Assembly (NCBI GenBank): GCA_002415025.1
Contig: DIBR01000032.1
Span: forward strand, 52,933 to 71,598
Length of the DNA stretch: 18,666 bases
Direction of reading: 5' to 3'
From: Spongiibacteraceae bacterium UBA5047
GTDB lineage: Bacteria; Pseudomonadota; Gammaproteobacteria; Pseudomonadales; Spongiibacteraceae
The translations under genes were made by a program, and so were the position numbers. The notes below the pieces were generated by a model, which was given only the letters and a program-made list of their open reading frames with translations, was not told the origin of the DNA and did not search any database. The first letter of the stretch is position 1, and every line of letters begins with the position of its first letter. Positions 1-5,946 of the stretch are shown one piece after another.

Positions 1-68
1 CAGCAACCGCTCGCACCTGTGGGCTTGCCTTGCAGGCGATAAGAAATCATTAATTTGGGAGAGCGATA
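1..68 (+). other. Leader before the first gene; possible tail of an upstream gene
   Basis: Frame 1 is open from base 1 to a TAA at 40-42, so the last 13 codons of an upstream plus-strand gene could lie here, but so short a stretch cannot be told from chance. The other two forward frames close at about 51 and 76. A purine-rich ribosome binding site (GGGAGAG) lies just before the ATG at 69. No promoter is convincing, so the first operon may begin outside the window. Confidence 0.2.
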
Positions 69-479
69 ATGGATAAGAATGCAATTTCTCTGCATCTGGC
101 GAACCAGTACGTTCGCATTGTGGATGACCGACAGTTTGACGAAGCCGAAGACATAATGTGGCCGGACTTCACCCAGCACGGTCCGGGTTTTGGTGCGGAA
201 TCACGACAGGTTTTTATCGACAACCTGGAGTTCCTGCGCCAGTACAGCCGCACCTTTCATTTGATTGGTTCGCAATTTGGCGAATGGGACGGAGACACCT
301 ACAGCGGCGAGACCTACTGCATCGCCTCCCACTTCTATGTAAAAGAAGAAGTGGAACACAAAATGGATATGGGCATTCGCTATCAGGAAGAAATAGAAAT
401 ACGCGAGGGCGTTGCCAAGTACATCAAGCGCGATCTCAACGTTGTGTGGACCGAAGACCGTCCGCTGGGAGGGCAGTAA
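69..479 (+). CDS. SnoaL-like (NTF2-fold) protein
   Basis: This 136-residue protein has the size and pattern of SnoaL-like members of the NTF2 superfamily. These are small cone-shaped alpha+beta barrels that act as isomerases, hydratases or cyclases on hydrophobic ligands, or as non-catalytic binding proteins. The N-terminal helix (about residues 5-30) is followed by the usual DFTQHGPG-type turn. The second half is strand-rich with alternating charged and aromatic residues, including a GIRYQEEIEIREG stretch typical of the long sheet. There is no signal peptide, so it should be cytoplasmic. A GGGAGAG ribosome binding site supports the ATG. The stop is one base before the ATG of the following SDR, so the two are almost certainly one transcript. 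The fold call is fairly safe. The substrate is unknown; association with the SDRs suggests a step on a carbonyl or hydroxyl intermediate. Confidence 0.8.
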   Translation: MDKNAISLHLANQYVRIVDDRQFDEAEDIMWPDFTQHGPGFGAESRQVFIDNLEFLRQYSRTFHLIGSQFGEWDGDTYSGETYCIASHFYVKEEVEHKMDMGIRYQEEIEIREGVAKYIKRDLNVVWTEDRPLGGQ

Positions 480-480
480 G

Positions 481-1311
481 ATGAGTCGCCCCGTTGCCTT
501 TGTCACCGGTGCCAGTCGCGGTATTGGTGCCTGTACGGCCGTTGAGCTGGCCAAAAACGGTTACGACCTGGCGTTGACTGCACGCACCCTCAAAGAAGGC
601 GAACAGAATGAATACGGCAGCTGGGAGCCAACAACCACCGCCCTGCCGGGCAGCCTCGAAGGAACCGCGGCCGCTGCGAAAAAGCACGGTGCCGACGTGC
701 TGCTGATACGCTCGGATATTCTCGATATCGATTCGGTACTGGCCGCAGCCGATCAGGCACTGGCGCATTTTGGCAAGGTCGATTTGCTTTTCAACAATGC
801 CTGTTATCAAGGCCCCGGCAATATGCAGCGCGTACTGGATGTGGAAATCGAGCAGGCGCAAAAAGTCTATCAGGGCAATGTGTTGACGCCGCTGGCGCTG
901 GTAAAGAAATTTCTGCCAGGCATGCTTGAGCGTAAGAGTGGCGCGATTATCAATATGGTGTCGGGCTCTGCGATTAATGATCCGCCTGCACCGGCCGACG
1001 AGGGCGGCTGGGGTTTTGTGTATCCTTCATCCAAAGCCGCGTTAATCAGAATGATGCCGACCTTGAGAGTGGAACACAAAGACAGCGGCGTGCGCTTTTT
1101 CTCGGTGGAGCCCGGTTTCGTATTGACGGAAGTGATGAAGGCCAACGGTTTTGACGACAAGATAGCAGCCCGCTTTAACCCGACACCGCCACAAGCCATT
1201 GCCGACATCATCTACTGGCTGGCCAGTTCGGATGAGGCCATGGAGCAGCATCACCGCGCGGTTATTTTTGCGCCGCAGTTGCACAAAAAACTGTTTGCGG
1301 AGCAAGGCTAA
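481..1311 (+). CDS. Short-chain dehydrogenase/reductase with an enlarged loop
   Basis: This is a 276-residue SDR, an NAD(P)-dependent oxidoreductase acting on an alcohol or ketone. The cofactor motif TGASRGIG spans residues 9-16, a FNNA motif marks the strand-4 region, and the catalytic pair is Y181 and K185 (YPSSK), with S161 or S163 as the catalytic serine. Two insertions stand out. Residues about 38-58 after the second strand are rich in G, E, W, T and P, and residues about 165-178 between the catalytic Ser and Tyr contain PPAPADEGG. The Ser-Tyr distance is therefore longer than the usual 13. I chose the ATG at 481 because GGGAGGG lies just upstream and the Rossmann motif begins at the normal distance. 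Its stop overlaps the next start (TAATG), so it is translationally coupled to the second SDR. The R13 in the glycine motif would fit NADP(H), but this is inference. Confidence 0.9.
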   Translation: MSRPVAFVTGASRGIGACTAVELAKNGYDLALTARTLKEGEQNEYGSWEPTTTALPGSLEGTAAAAKKHGADVLLIRSDILDIDSVLAAADQALAHFGKVDLLFNNACYQGPGNMQRVLDVEIEQAQKVYQGNVLTPLALVKKFLPGMLERKSGAIINMVSGSAINDPPAPADEGGWGFVYPSSKAALIRMMPTLRVEHKDSGVRFFSVEPGFVLTEVMKANGFDDKIAARFNPTPPQAIADIIYWLASSDEAMEQHHRAVIFAPQLHKKLFAEQG

Positions 1312-2078
1312 TGTTGCTCAGGGATAAAGTCGGTTTGATCACCGGTGCCGGCAGTGGCATCGGTCGTGCTACCGCACTGACCTTCGCCAGAGATGGTGCC
1401 AGAGTGGCGGTGGTGGATTACCACCTCGACACCGCAGAAGAAACGGTGGCTTTGATAAAAGCGCAGGGTGGCGAGGCGGTAGCCATTCGCGCCAATGTCG
1501 CGAAAGCCGCCGAAGTAGAAGCGATGGTTGAGCAGACGGTTGATGCCTTTGGGCGTCTGGATTGCGTGAGCAATAACGCCGCCTTCGGTGGCGGCTTTGC
1601 GCCACTCATAGATGTTGATGAAAAGAACTGGCAGCTCGCCCAAGATGTGACGCTTAAAGGCGTGTGGCTGTGTATGAAGTATCAGATACCGCAAATGCTG
1701 AAGCAGGGTGGTGGTGCCATCGTGAATATCGCCTCGTTATCCGGTGTGCGCGGTGAGGCTTTGCAGTCACCCTATAGCGCTGCCAAGGGTGGTGTGATCG
1801 CGTTGACCCGAACGGCCGCAGCGGAATACGCGCAGAAAAATATTCGTGTGAACGCCATCAATCCCGGTGGTATCCGTACGCCTGCAATCGTCGATTATTT
1901 TGCGAAGGTGCCGGGGGCTGAAGAACACACGGCTGCGGTACATGCCATGCGCCGATTGGGCGAGCCGGAAGAAGTGGCAGATGCCGTGGCCTACCTGTGT
2001 TCTGACCGCGCCTCGTTTATTACCGGCACCACGCTGGATGTGGACGGCGGCATTATGGTGAATCCGCATACGCTGTAG
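1311..2078 (+). CDS. Classical short-chain dehydrogenase/reductase (FabG-like)
   Basis: This is a 255-residue classical SDR. TGAGSGIG lies at residues 11-18. D36 at the end of the second strand (VVDYH) is the acidic residue that usually selects NAD(H). NNAA follows, the catalytic S142 is in NIASLSG, and Y155 and K159 are in YSAAK. The C-terminal segment has the PGG and GTTLDVDGG motifs of the FabG-like group. The start overlaps the upstream SDR stop by one base, giving a three-gene SnoaL-SDR-SDR operon. Two different SDRs with different predicted cofactor preference in one operon would fit successive redox steps on one catabolic intermediate, or epimerisation through a ketone. The substrate is unknown. 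REP-like palindromes begin 12 bases after the stop. Confidence 0.93.
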   Translation: MLLRDKVGLITGAGSGIGRATALTFARDGARVAVVDYHLDTAEETVALIKAQGGEAVAIRANVAKAAEVEAMVEQTVDAFGRLDCVSNNAAFGGGFAPLIDVDEKNWQLAQDVTLKGVWLCMKYQIPQMLKQGGGAIVNIASLSGVRGEALQSPYSAAKGGVIALTRTAAAEYAQKNIRVNAINPGGIRTPAIVDYFAKVPGAEEHTAAVHAMRRLGEPEEVADAVAYLCSDRASFITGTTLDVDGGIMVNPHTL

Positions 2079-2090
2079 AGAACAGGCTAT

Positions 2091-2161
2091 GCCTGCAACG
2101 CCTTCGGCTTATGCAGGCCTACTAAAGTCAGGTAGGCCGGAATAAGCGCAGCGTTTCCGGC
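2091..2161. repeat. REP-like pair (BIME-type), copies 1 and 2
   Basis: Two short imperfect hairpins lie head to head. The first pairs GCCTGCA (2091-2097) with TGCAGGC (2112-2118) and is followed by CTAC. After a 9-base gap, GTAG opens the second, which pairs GCCGGAA (2136-2142) with TTCCGGC (2155-2161). The GTAGGCCGG start and the TAAGCG core resemble enterobacterial REP sequences and the paired BIME arrangement. They lie directly after the stop of the second SDR, in a junction that converges on the thioesterase gene. Confidence 0.8.
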
Positions 2162-2180
2162 ATTTAACTGTACCAATAGT

Positions 2181-2248
2181 GCCCGCAACGCGTTGCTTAT
2201 GCGGGCCTACGGGAGTATGTAGGCTGGAATAAGCGCAGCGTTTCCGGC
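2181..2248. repeat. REP-like pair (BIME-type), copies 3 and 4
   Basis: This repeats the arrangement just upstream. GCCCGCA (2181-2187) pairs with TGCGGGC (2200-2206), followed by CTAC, an 8-base gap, then GTAG and a second element at 2219-2248. That element matches the one at 2132-2161 at 29 of 30 positions, with a single C/T difference in the left arm. The near identity shows recent duplication or homogenisation of the pair. It ends 17 bases before the end of the thioesterase gene. Confidence 0.82.
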
Positions 2249-2265
2249 TTTTGACACCTGGAAGG

Positions 2266-2727
2266 CTAGCCGGCTTCCGGCAACCCGGCGTCGCCCATTT
2301 CAAGAGCCGTGGCGAGATTGTCGGGAAGCCGGAATAGTCCGCTCCCGCTGGCTTTGGTCGCTTCTCCACATACAATTTCGCCTTGAGCGAAGCCTGCAGT
2401 GCGCGTTGTTTTCAGACACCGGGCGTTCACCTGCAACCACTCCCCTTCCTTTGACGCCGCCATGAAGTCGATATTGATATTCATGGTGGGCGTACCCGTG
2501 TACTTACCGATTGAGTGACCGATAGCGCAGGCAAAGGCGATATCAAACAGTGCCATATACACCGCCCCGTGGCAGATACCCATGGGGTTCAGGTGCTTTT
2601 TGTCCACCTGCAGGCCAATTTCCGGGCCGGTCTCTCCCATTCTGAAATACACCGGCGCAAAAGCGTCGTTAAAACTGCCGTCGAGCGGCATGGCGGCAAA
2701 TCCTTCGGGTACTGACGGCTTAGACAT
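2266..2727 (-). CDS. PaaI-family hot-dog thioesterase
   Basis: This 153-residue protein has the hot-dog fold pattern of PaaI/YbgC-like acyl-CoA thioesterases. The central motif NPMGICHGAVYMALFDIAF (N47, H53, G54, D62) corresponds to the hot-dog helix with its conserved HG and acidic residue. It is followed by the TMNINIDFMAA strand that usually lines the acyl-CoA tunnel. It probably hydrolyses an acyl- or aryl-CoA thioester in the cytoplasm, recycling CoA or rescuing a dead-end CoA ester during degradation of an aromatic or alicyclic compound. The ATG is supported by GGAG six bases upstream. It runs against the SDR operon and ends next to the REP-like elements, so it is transcribed on its own from a promoter in 2728-2932. 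Substrate specificity cannot be told. Confidence 0.85.
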   Translation of the reverse strand: MSKPSVPEGFAAMPLDGSFNDAFAPVYFRMGETGPEIGLQVDKKHLNPMGICHGAVYMALFDIAFACAIGHSIGKYTGTPTMNINIDFMAASKEGEWLQVNARCLKTTRTAGFAQGEIVCGEATKASGSGLFRLPDNLATALEMGDAGLPEAG

Positions 2728-2932
2728 AGTGTGCTCCGGATCAAGATGCCCGGATTCTGACAGCTACGCTGTGCCTTGGGGCTATACAAGTTGTTAATGA
2801 AATAGGAAAGCTTGCGTTGTGTGCATAGTTACAAAGGGTGTTCAGCTCGCATTAACCTTCAAACTGTAGACTGTCGGCAACTGGAGTCATGTTGGCTACA
2901 GAATACACAATGAATACGAATGGGAGGTTTTA

Positions 2933-3604
2933 ATGCGGATGGATAAAGACGCTTTAAACATTGGTGCGTCATGGAAAGCCGCTACCGCTGCTTGTCTGTC
3001 GTTACTGATGGGCTTGAGTTCGTCTGCCTGGGCGCGAGATGCTTGGTATATTGGTGCAACGTCCTACGATACCACCTTTAACAACAACACCGTTCACGAT
3101 CGCGAGCGTGTTACCACCTGTACGCTGGTTGCGTGCACCACCTCGATTGTAGCGCGCGACTATCGCGGTAAATTCGATACCGATCGCCATCCGGCTATTG
3201 CCTTCGGTTTTGTAAACCGTGGTGGCTGGCGTTCAGAGTTTGAATATTCGGAGGCTGATTTTGGTATTCGCTCGCCCGAGTCCAAGGAAGACTCCATTGA
3301 ATCGCGCCGCGCGATGGCCAGCTTCTGGCGAGATTTCAAAAACGCCGATTCACCGCTGGGTACCTATGCCGGTTTTGGTTTGGGCGTAGGGCAGCTCAAG
3401 CAAGGCCCCGCCGACGATGAATTTGTGATGGCTCAAGTCGGTGTTGGTGTGACCTATGCCGTCACCCGCGAGCTGACGCTGGATTTAGGCTACCGTCTGT
3501 TTACAGGCGAGCCCGACATCACGCTGGATGACAGCAATCGCGCGATTGATCTGGATTACAGCGGCCACAGCTATTCGCTGGGCGTGCGCTACTACATCTA
3601 CTGA
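2933..3604 (+). CDS. Small outer-membrane beta-barrel protein (OmpA/OmpW-like barrel)
   Basis: This 223-residue exported protein has a hydrophobic signal segment at about 14-33 and a likely signal peptidase I site after SSAWA (about residue 35). The mature part alternates polar and aromatic or hydrophobic residues in short strands separated by charged turns. Examples are the GTYAGFGLGVGQL, FVMAQVGVGVTYAV and LTLDLGYRLF strands. It ends in SYSLGVRYYIY, the aromatic-terminated last strand recognised by the BAM complex. Its size fits an eight-stranded barrel. C61 and C67 (TTCTLVACTT) could form a disulphide in an extracellular loop. A strong GGGAGG lies 5 bases before the ATG, and a second ATG two codons on is a possible alternative. 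It has its own terminator, so it is monocistronic. A role in passage of small hydrophobic compounds would suit the neighbourhood but is inference. Confidence 0.75.
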   Translation: MRMDKDALNIGASWKAATAACLSLLMGLSSSAWARDAWYIGATSYDTTFNNNTVHDRERVTTCTLVACTTSIVARDYRGKFDTDRHPAIAFGFVNRGGWRSEFEYSEADFGIRSPESKEDSIESRRAMASFWRDFKNADSPLGTYAGFGLGVGQLKQGPADDEFVMAQVGVGVTYAVTRELTLDLGYRLFTGEPDITLDDSNRAIDLDYSGHSYSLGVRYYIY

Positions 3605-3634
3605 TTTTCAAAGACTCATTCAGGTCTTCTACAT

Positions 3635-3665
3635 AACCCGCCGCGCTCTGCCGGCGGGTTTTTTT
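3635..3665 (+). terminator. Rho-independent terminator after the barrel protein gene
   Basis: AACCCGCCG (3635-3643) pairs perfectly with CGGCGGGTT (3652-3660) around an 8-base loop and runs into seven T residues (3659-3665). It starts 31 bases after the stop and separates the barrel protein gene from the PQQ dehydrogenase gene. Confidence 0.9.
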
Positions 3666-3735
3666 GTATCTGTACAGCGTCCCTGCCAGCCTTTATGCTC
3701 ACTGATCACATTTATCGGGGTGAGGGGAGAAGAGC

Positions 3736-5844
3736 ATGAATAAAACCGGACTCACCGGGCTATTACTGGCGATTGCCTTGGCAGCGGGTTGCTCCAAGGG
3801 TACAGAGGATGTTGCAGAGCAAGCTGCTGATTTTTCAACGGTCCTCGCCAGCGCCGACGGCAATGCCGAGGTGTGGCTAAGTCATGGCCGCACCTATTCC
3901 GAACAGCGCTACTCCCCTCTCAAACAAGTTACCCCTGACAATATTGATCAACTGGGTTTGGCCTGGGCCTTTGACCTCGGTGTGAGCCGGGGTATAGAGG
4001 CAACACCGATCGTTGCCGATGGCCGCATCTTCGTGACCGCTACCTGGAATATTGTCTACGCGCTGGATGCCAAAACCGGTGAACAGCTCTGGCGCTTTGA
4101 TCCGCAAATTGATCGCAGCAAATCAGCGGACCTGTGCTGTGATGCGGTGAACCGTGGCGTAGCCCTGTGGGACGGAAAGATCATTACGGGCACCATTGAT
4201 GGTCGCTTGATTGCACTGGACGCAGCCACCGGCCGCAAGTTGTGGGATGTGGTGACCGTTGATCAGGAAAAGCCCTATACCATTACCGGCGCGCCGCGGG
4301 TGGTGAAAGGCAAGGTGCTGATCGGTAACGGCGGCGCCGAATTTGGCGTGCGCGGCTATCTCTCGGCTTACGATGTGAATACCGGTGACATGCTGTGGCG
4401 TTTCCATACCGTGCCGGGCAATCCTGAGAAAGGCTTTGAATCCGATGCGATGAAAATGGCGGCCAAAACCTGGAAGGGTTCGTGGTGGCAGTATGGTGGT
4501 GGCGGCACCGTGTGGGATTCCATGGCCTATGATCCCGAGCTGGATTTGCTGTATATCGGCGTGGGCAACGGTTCGCCCTGGAACCAGAGTATTCGCAGCC
4601 CCGGTGGTGGCGACAACCTGTTCTTGTCTTCTATTGTCGCCTTGCGGCCCGATACCGGTGAATACGTGTGGCATTACCAGACCACGCCGGGCGAAACCTG
4701 GGACTACACCGCTACCCAGCACATGATTCTTGCGGACCTTGAAATTAAAGGCAAAAAGCGCAAGGTTATTATGCAGGCGCCCAAGAACGGCTTTTTCTAT
4801 GTGCTTGATCGCGCCACCGGCCAGTTTATTTCGGCGAACAATTATGTGCCGGTGAACTGGGCGACACATATTGACCCGAACACCGGACGCCCGGTAGAAA
4901 TAGCTGCGGCGCGCTATAGTAGTGGCGAACCGTATTTGCAATTGCCGGGGCCGCTGGGCGGTCACAACTGGCATCCCATGTCTTTTAGCCCACAGACGGG
5001 CCTTGTCTATATTCCTGCTCTCGAAACGCCTTTCGTCTATGGAAATGATCCGGCGTTTAAACAAAGTGATGTCGCCTGGAATGTAGGAACAGATTCCAGC
5101 TTTAGCTCCTTGCCGACCGATCTTGCGCAGTTCAAGGCGGTACGTGCGGCAGTGAAAGGTCAATTGCTTGCTTGGGATCCCGTAGCGCAAAAGCAGGCCT
5201 GGTCGGTAGATCACGCCAGCCCGTGGAACGGAGGTGTGTTATCGACGGCCGGCGGACTGGTGTTTCAGGGCAATGCCAATGCAAAATTTGTTGCCTACAA
5301 CGCCGGCACCGGAGAGCGGCTCTGGGATCATTTTGCCCAAACGGGTATTGTCGCCGCACCGATCAGTTACTCGATTGAGGGTGAGCAATATATAGCTGTT
5401 GCATCGGGTTGGGGTGGAGCTTTTACCTTGATATATGGCGGGCTTTTCCCCGCAGAAAGTTCGCCAGGTGTAGGACGATTGCTCGTGTTCAAGCTGGGTG
5501 GAGACGCGGAGTTGCCGGTGGTGGCCGAGCGACATTTGCGTAAACCTACGCCACCGGCCTTAACTGCGGACAGCAGTGTTTTGCTGGCGGGCAAGTCTTT
5601 GTACGATGCCAACTGTCTTGTTTGTCACGGCGATCATGCGATCTCCAGCGGCCTGCTGCCGGATTTGCGGTGGACACCCTTGCTAGGTATTGAAGATGCC
5701 TGGAATTCAGTTCTTTTAGGCGGTGCGCGTGCGGCTCAGGGCATGCCCTCGTTCCGAAGTCAGTTGAGCAAGCGTGATAGCGAGGCTGTTCGCCAGTACG
5801 TGATTTCTCAGGCGCATAAACCGCTTGAAGATGCCTTGAAATAG
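3736..5844 (+). CDS. PQQ-dependent quinohaemoprotein alcohol dehydrogenase, lipoprotein, C-terminal cytochrome c
   Basis: This 702-residue protein combines an eight-bladed PQQ propeller (about 40-590) with a C-terminal cytochrome c domain (about 612-695), the layout of type II quinohaemoprotein alcohol dehydrogenases. It oxidises an alcohol on the periplasmic side and passes electrons through its haem to the respiratory chain. Visible residues are the vicinal disulphide C134-C135 that lies over PQQ, E202 and N278 as metal ligands, and the catalytic base D323 in TWDYTA. The haem site is C627-LV-C630-H631 with M670 as probable axial ligand. Position D+2 is Thr rather than the Asp of lanthanide enzymes, so calcium is expected. 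The N-terminus ends in a lipobox (AAGC, C19), so the enzyme should be membrane-anchored rather than free, which is less usual. The start is supported by GGGGAGAAGAG. No PQQ biosynthesis genes are in the window. The substrate is unknown. Confidence 0.95.
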   Translation: MNKTGLTGLLLAIALAAGCSKGTEDVAEQAADFSTVLASADGNAEVWLSHGRTYSEQRYSPLKQVTPDNIDQLGLAWAFDLGVSRGIEATPIVADGRIFVTATWNIVYALDAKTGEQLWRFDPQIDRSKSADLCCDAVNRGVALWDGKIITGTIDGRLIALDAATGRKLWDVVTVDQEKPYTITGAPRVVKGKVLIGNGGAEFGVRGYLSAYDVNTGDMLWRFHTVPGNPEKGFESDAMKMAAKTWKGSWWQYGGGGTVWDSMAYDPELDLLYIGVGNGSPWNQSIRSPGGGDNLFLSSIVALRPDTGEYVWHYQTTPGETWDYTATQHMILADLEIKGKKRKVIMQAPKNGFFYVLDRATGQFISANNYVPVNWATHIDPNTGRPVEIAAARYSSGEPYLQLPGPLGGHNWHPMSFSPQTGLVYIPALETPFVYGNDPAFKQSDVAWNVGTDSSFSSLPTDLAQFKAVRAAVKGQLLAWDPVAQKQAWSVDHASPWNGGVLSTAGGLVFQGNANAKFVAYNAGTGERLWDHFAQTGIVAAPISYSIEGEQYIAVASGWGGAFTLIYGGLFPAESSPGVGRLLVFKLGGDAELPVVAERHLRKPTPPALTADSSVLLAGKSLYDANCLVCHGDHAISSGLLPDLRWTPLLGIEDAWNSVLLGGARAAQGMPSFRSQLSKRDSEAVRQYVISQAHKPLEDALK

Positions 5845-5855
5845 CCGGGGTTGTT

Positions 5856-5927
5856 GCCTGCTACGCTTCGCTTAAGCAGGCCTACAGGAGTGGAGTGTAG
5901 GCCCGCATAAGCCGAGGCGTTGCGGGC
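5856..5927. repeat. REP-like pair (BIME-type), copies 5 and 6
   Basis: GCCTGCT (5856-5862) pairs with AGCAGGC (5875-5881), then CTAC. After an 11-base gap, GTAG (5897-5900) opens a second hairpin in which GCCCGCA (5901-5907) pairs with TGCGGGC (5921-5927). Orientation, arm size and the CTAC/GTAG borders are the same as in the two pairs at 2091-2248. It fills the convergent junction between the PQQ dehydrogenase and TonB receptor genes and may act as a bidirectional transcription boundary. Confidence 0.82.
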
Positions 5928-5946
5928 GCGAATCAAATAACGCGGC

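Noticed and set aside
2091..2248. Regularly spaced repeats as a possible CRISPR array
   Set aside because: The units are self-complementary hairpins in alternating orientation with 8-20 base gaps, not direct repeats with unique spacers. No cas gene is present.
2109..2375. Minus-strand open frame (88 codons) through the REP-like repeats
   Set aside because: Its sequence is made of translated repeat units (a repeated RKRCAYS pattern) and overlaps the thioesterase 3' end, so it is not a gene.
4123..5214. Long minus-strand open frame (363 codons) opposite the PQQ dehydrogenase gene
   Set aside because: The plus-strand frame carries every PQQ enzyme motif across this stretch. The minus frame has no recognisable domain and its length reflects GC-rich codon use opposite a real gene.
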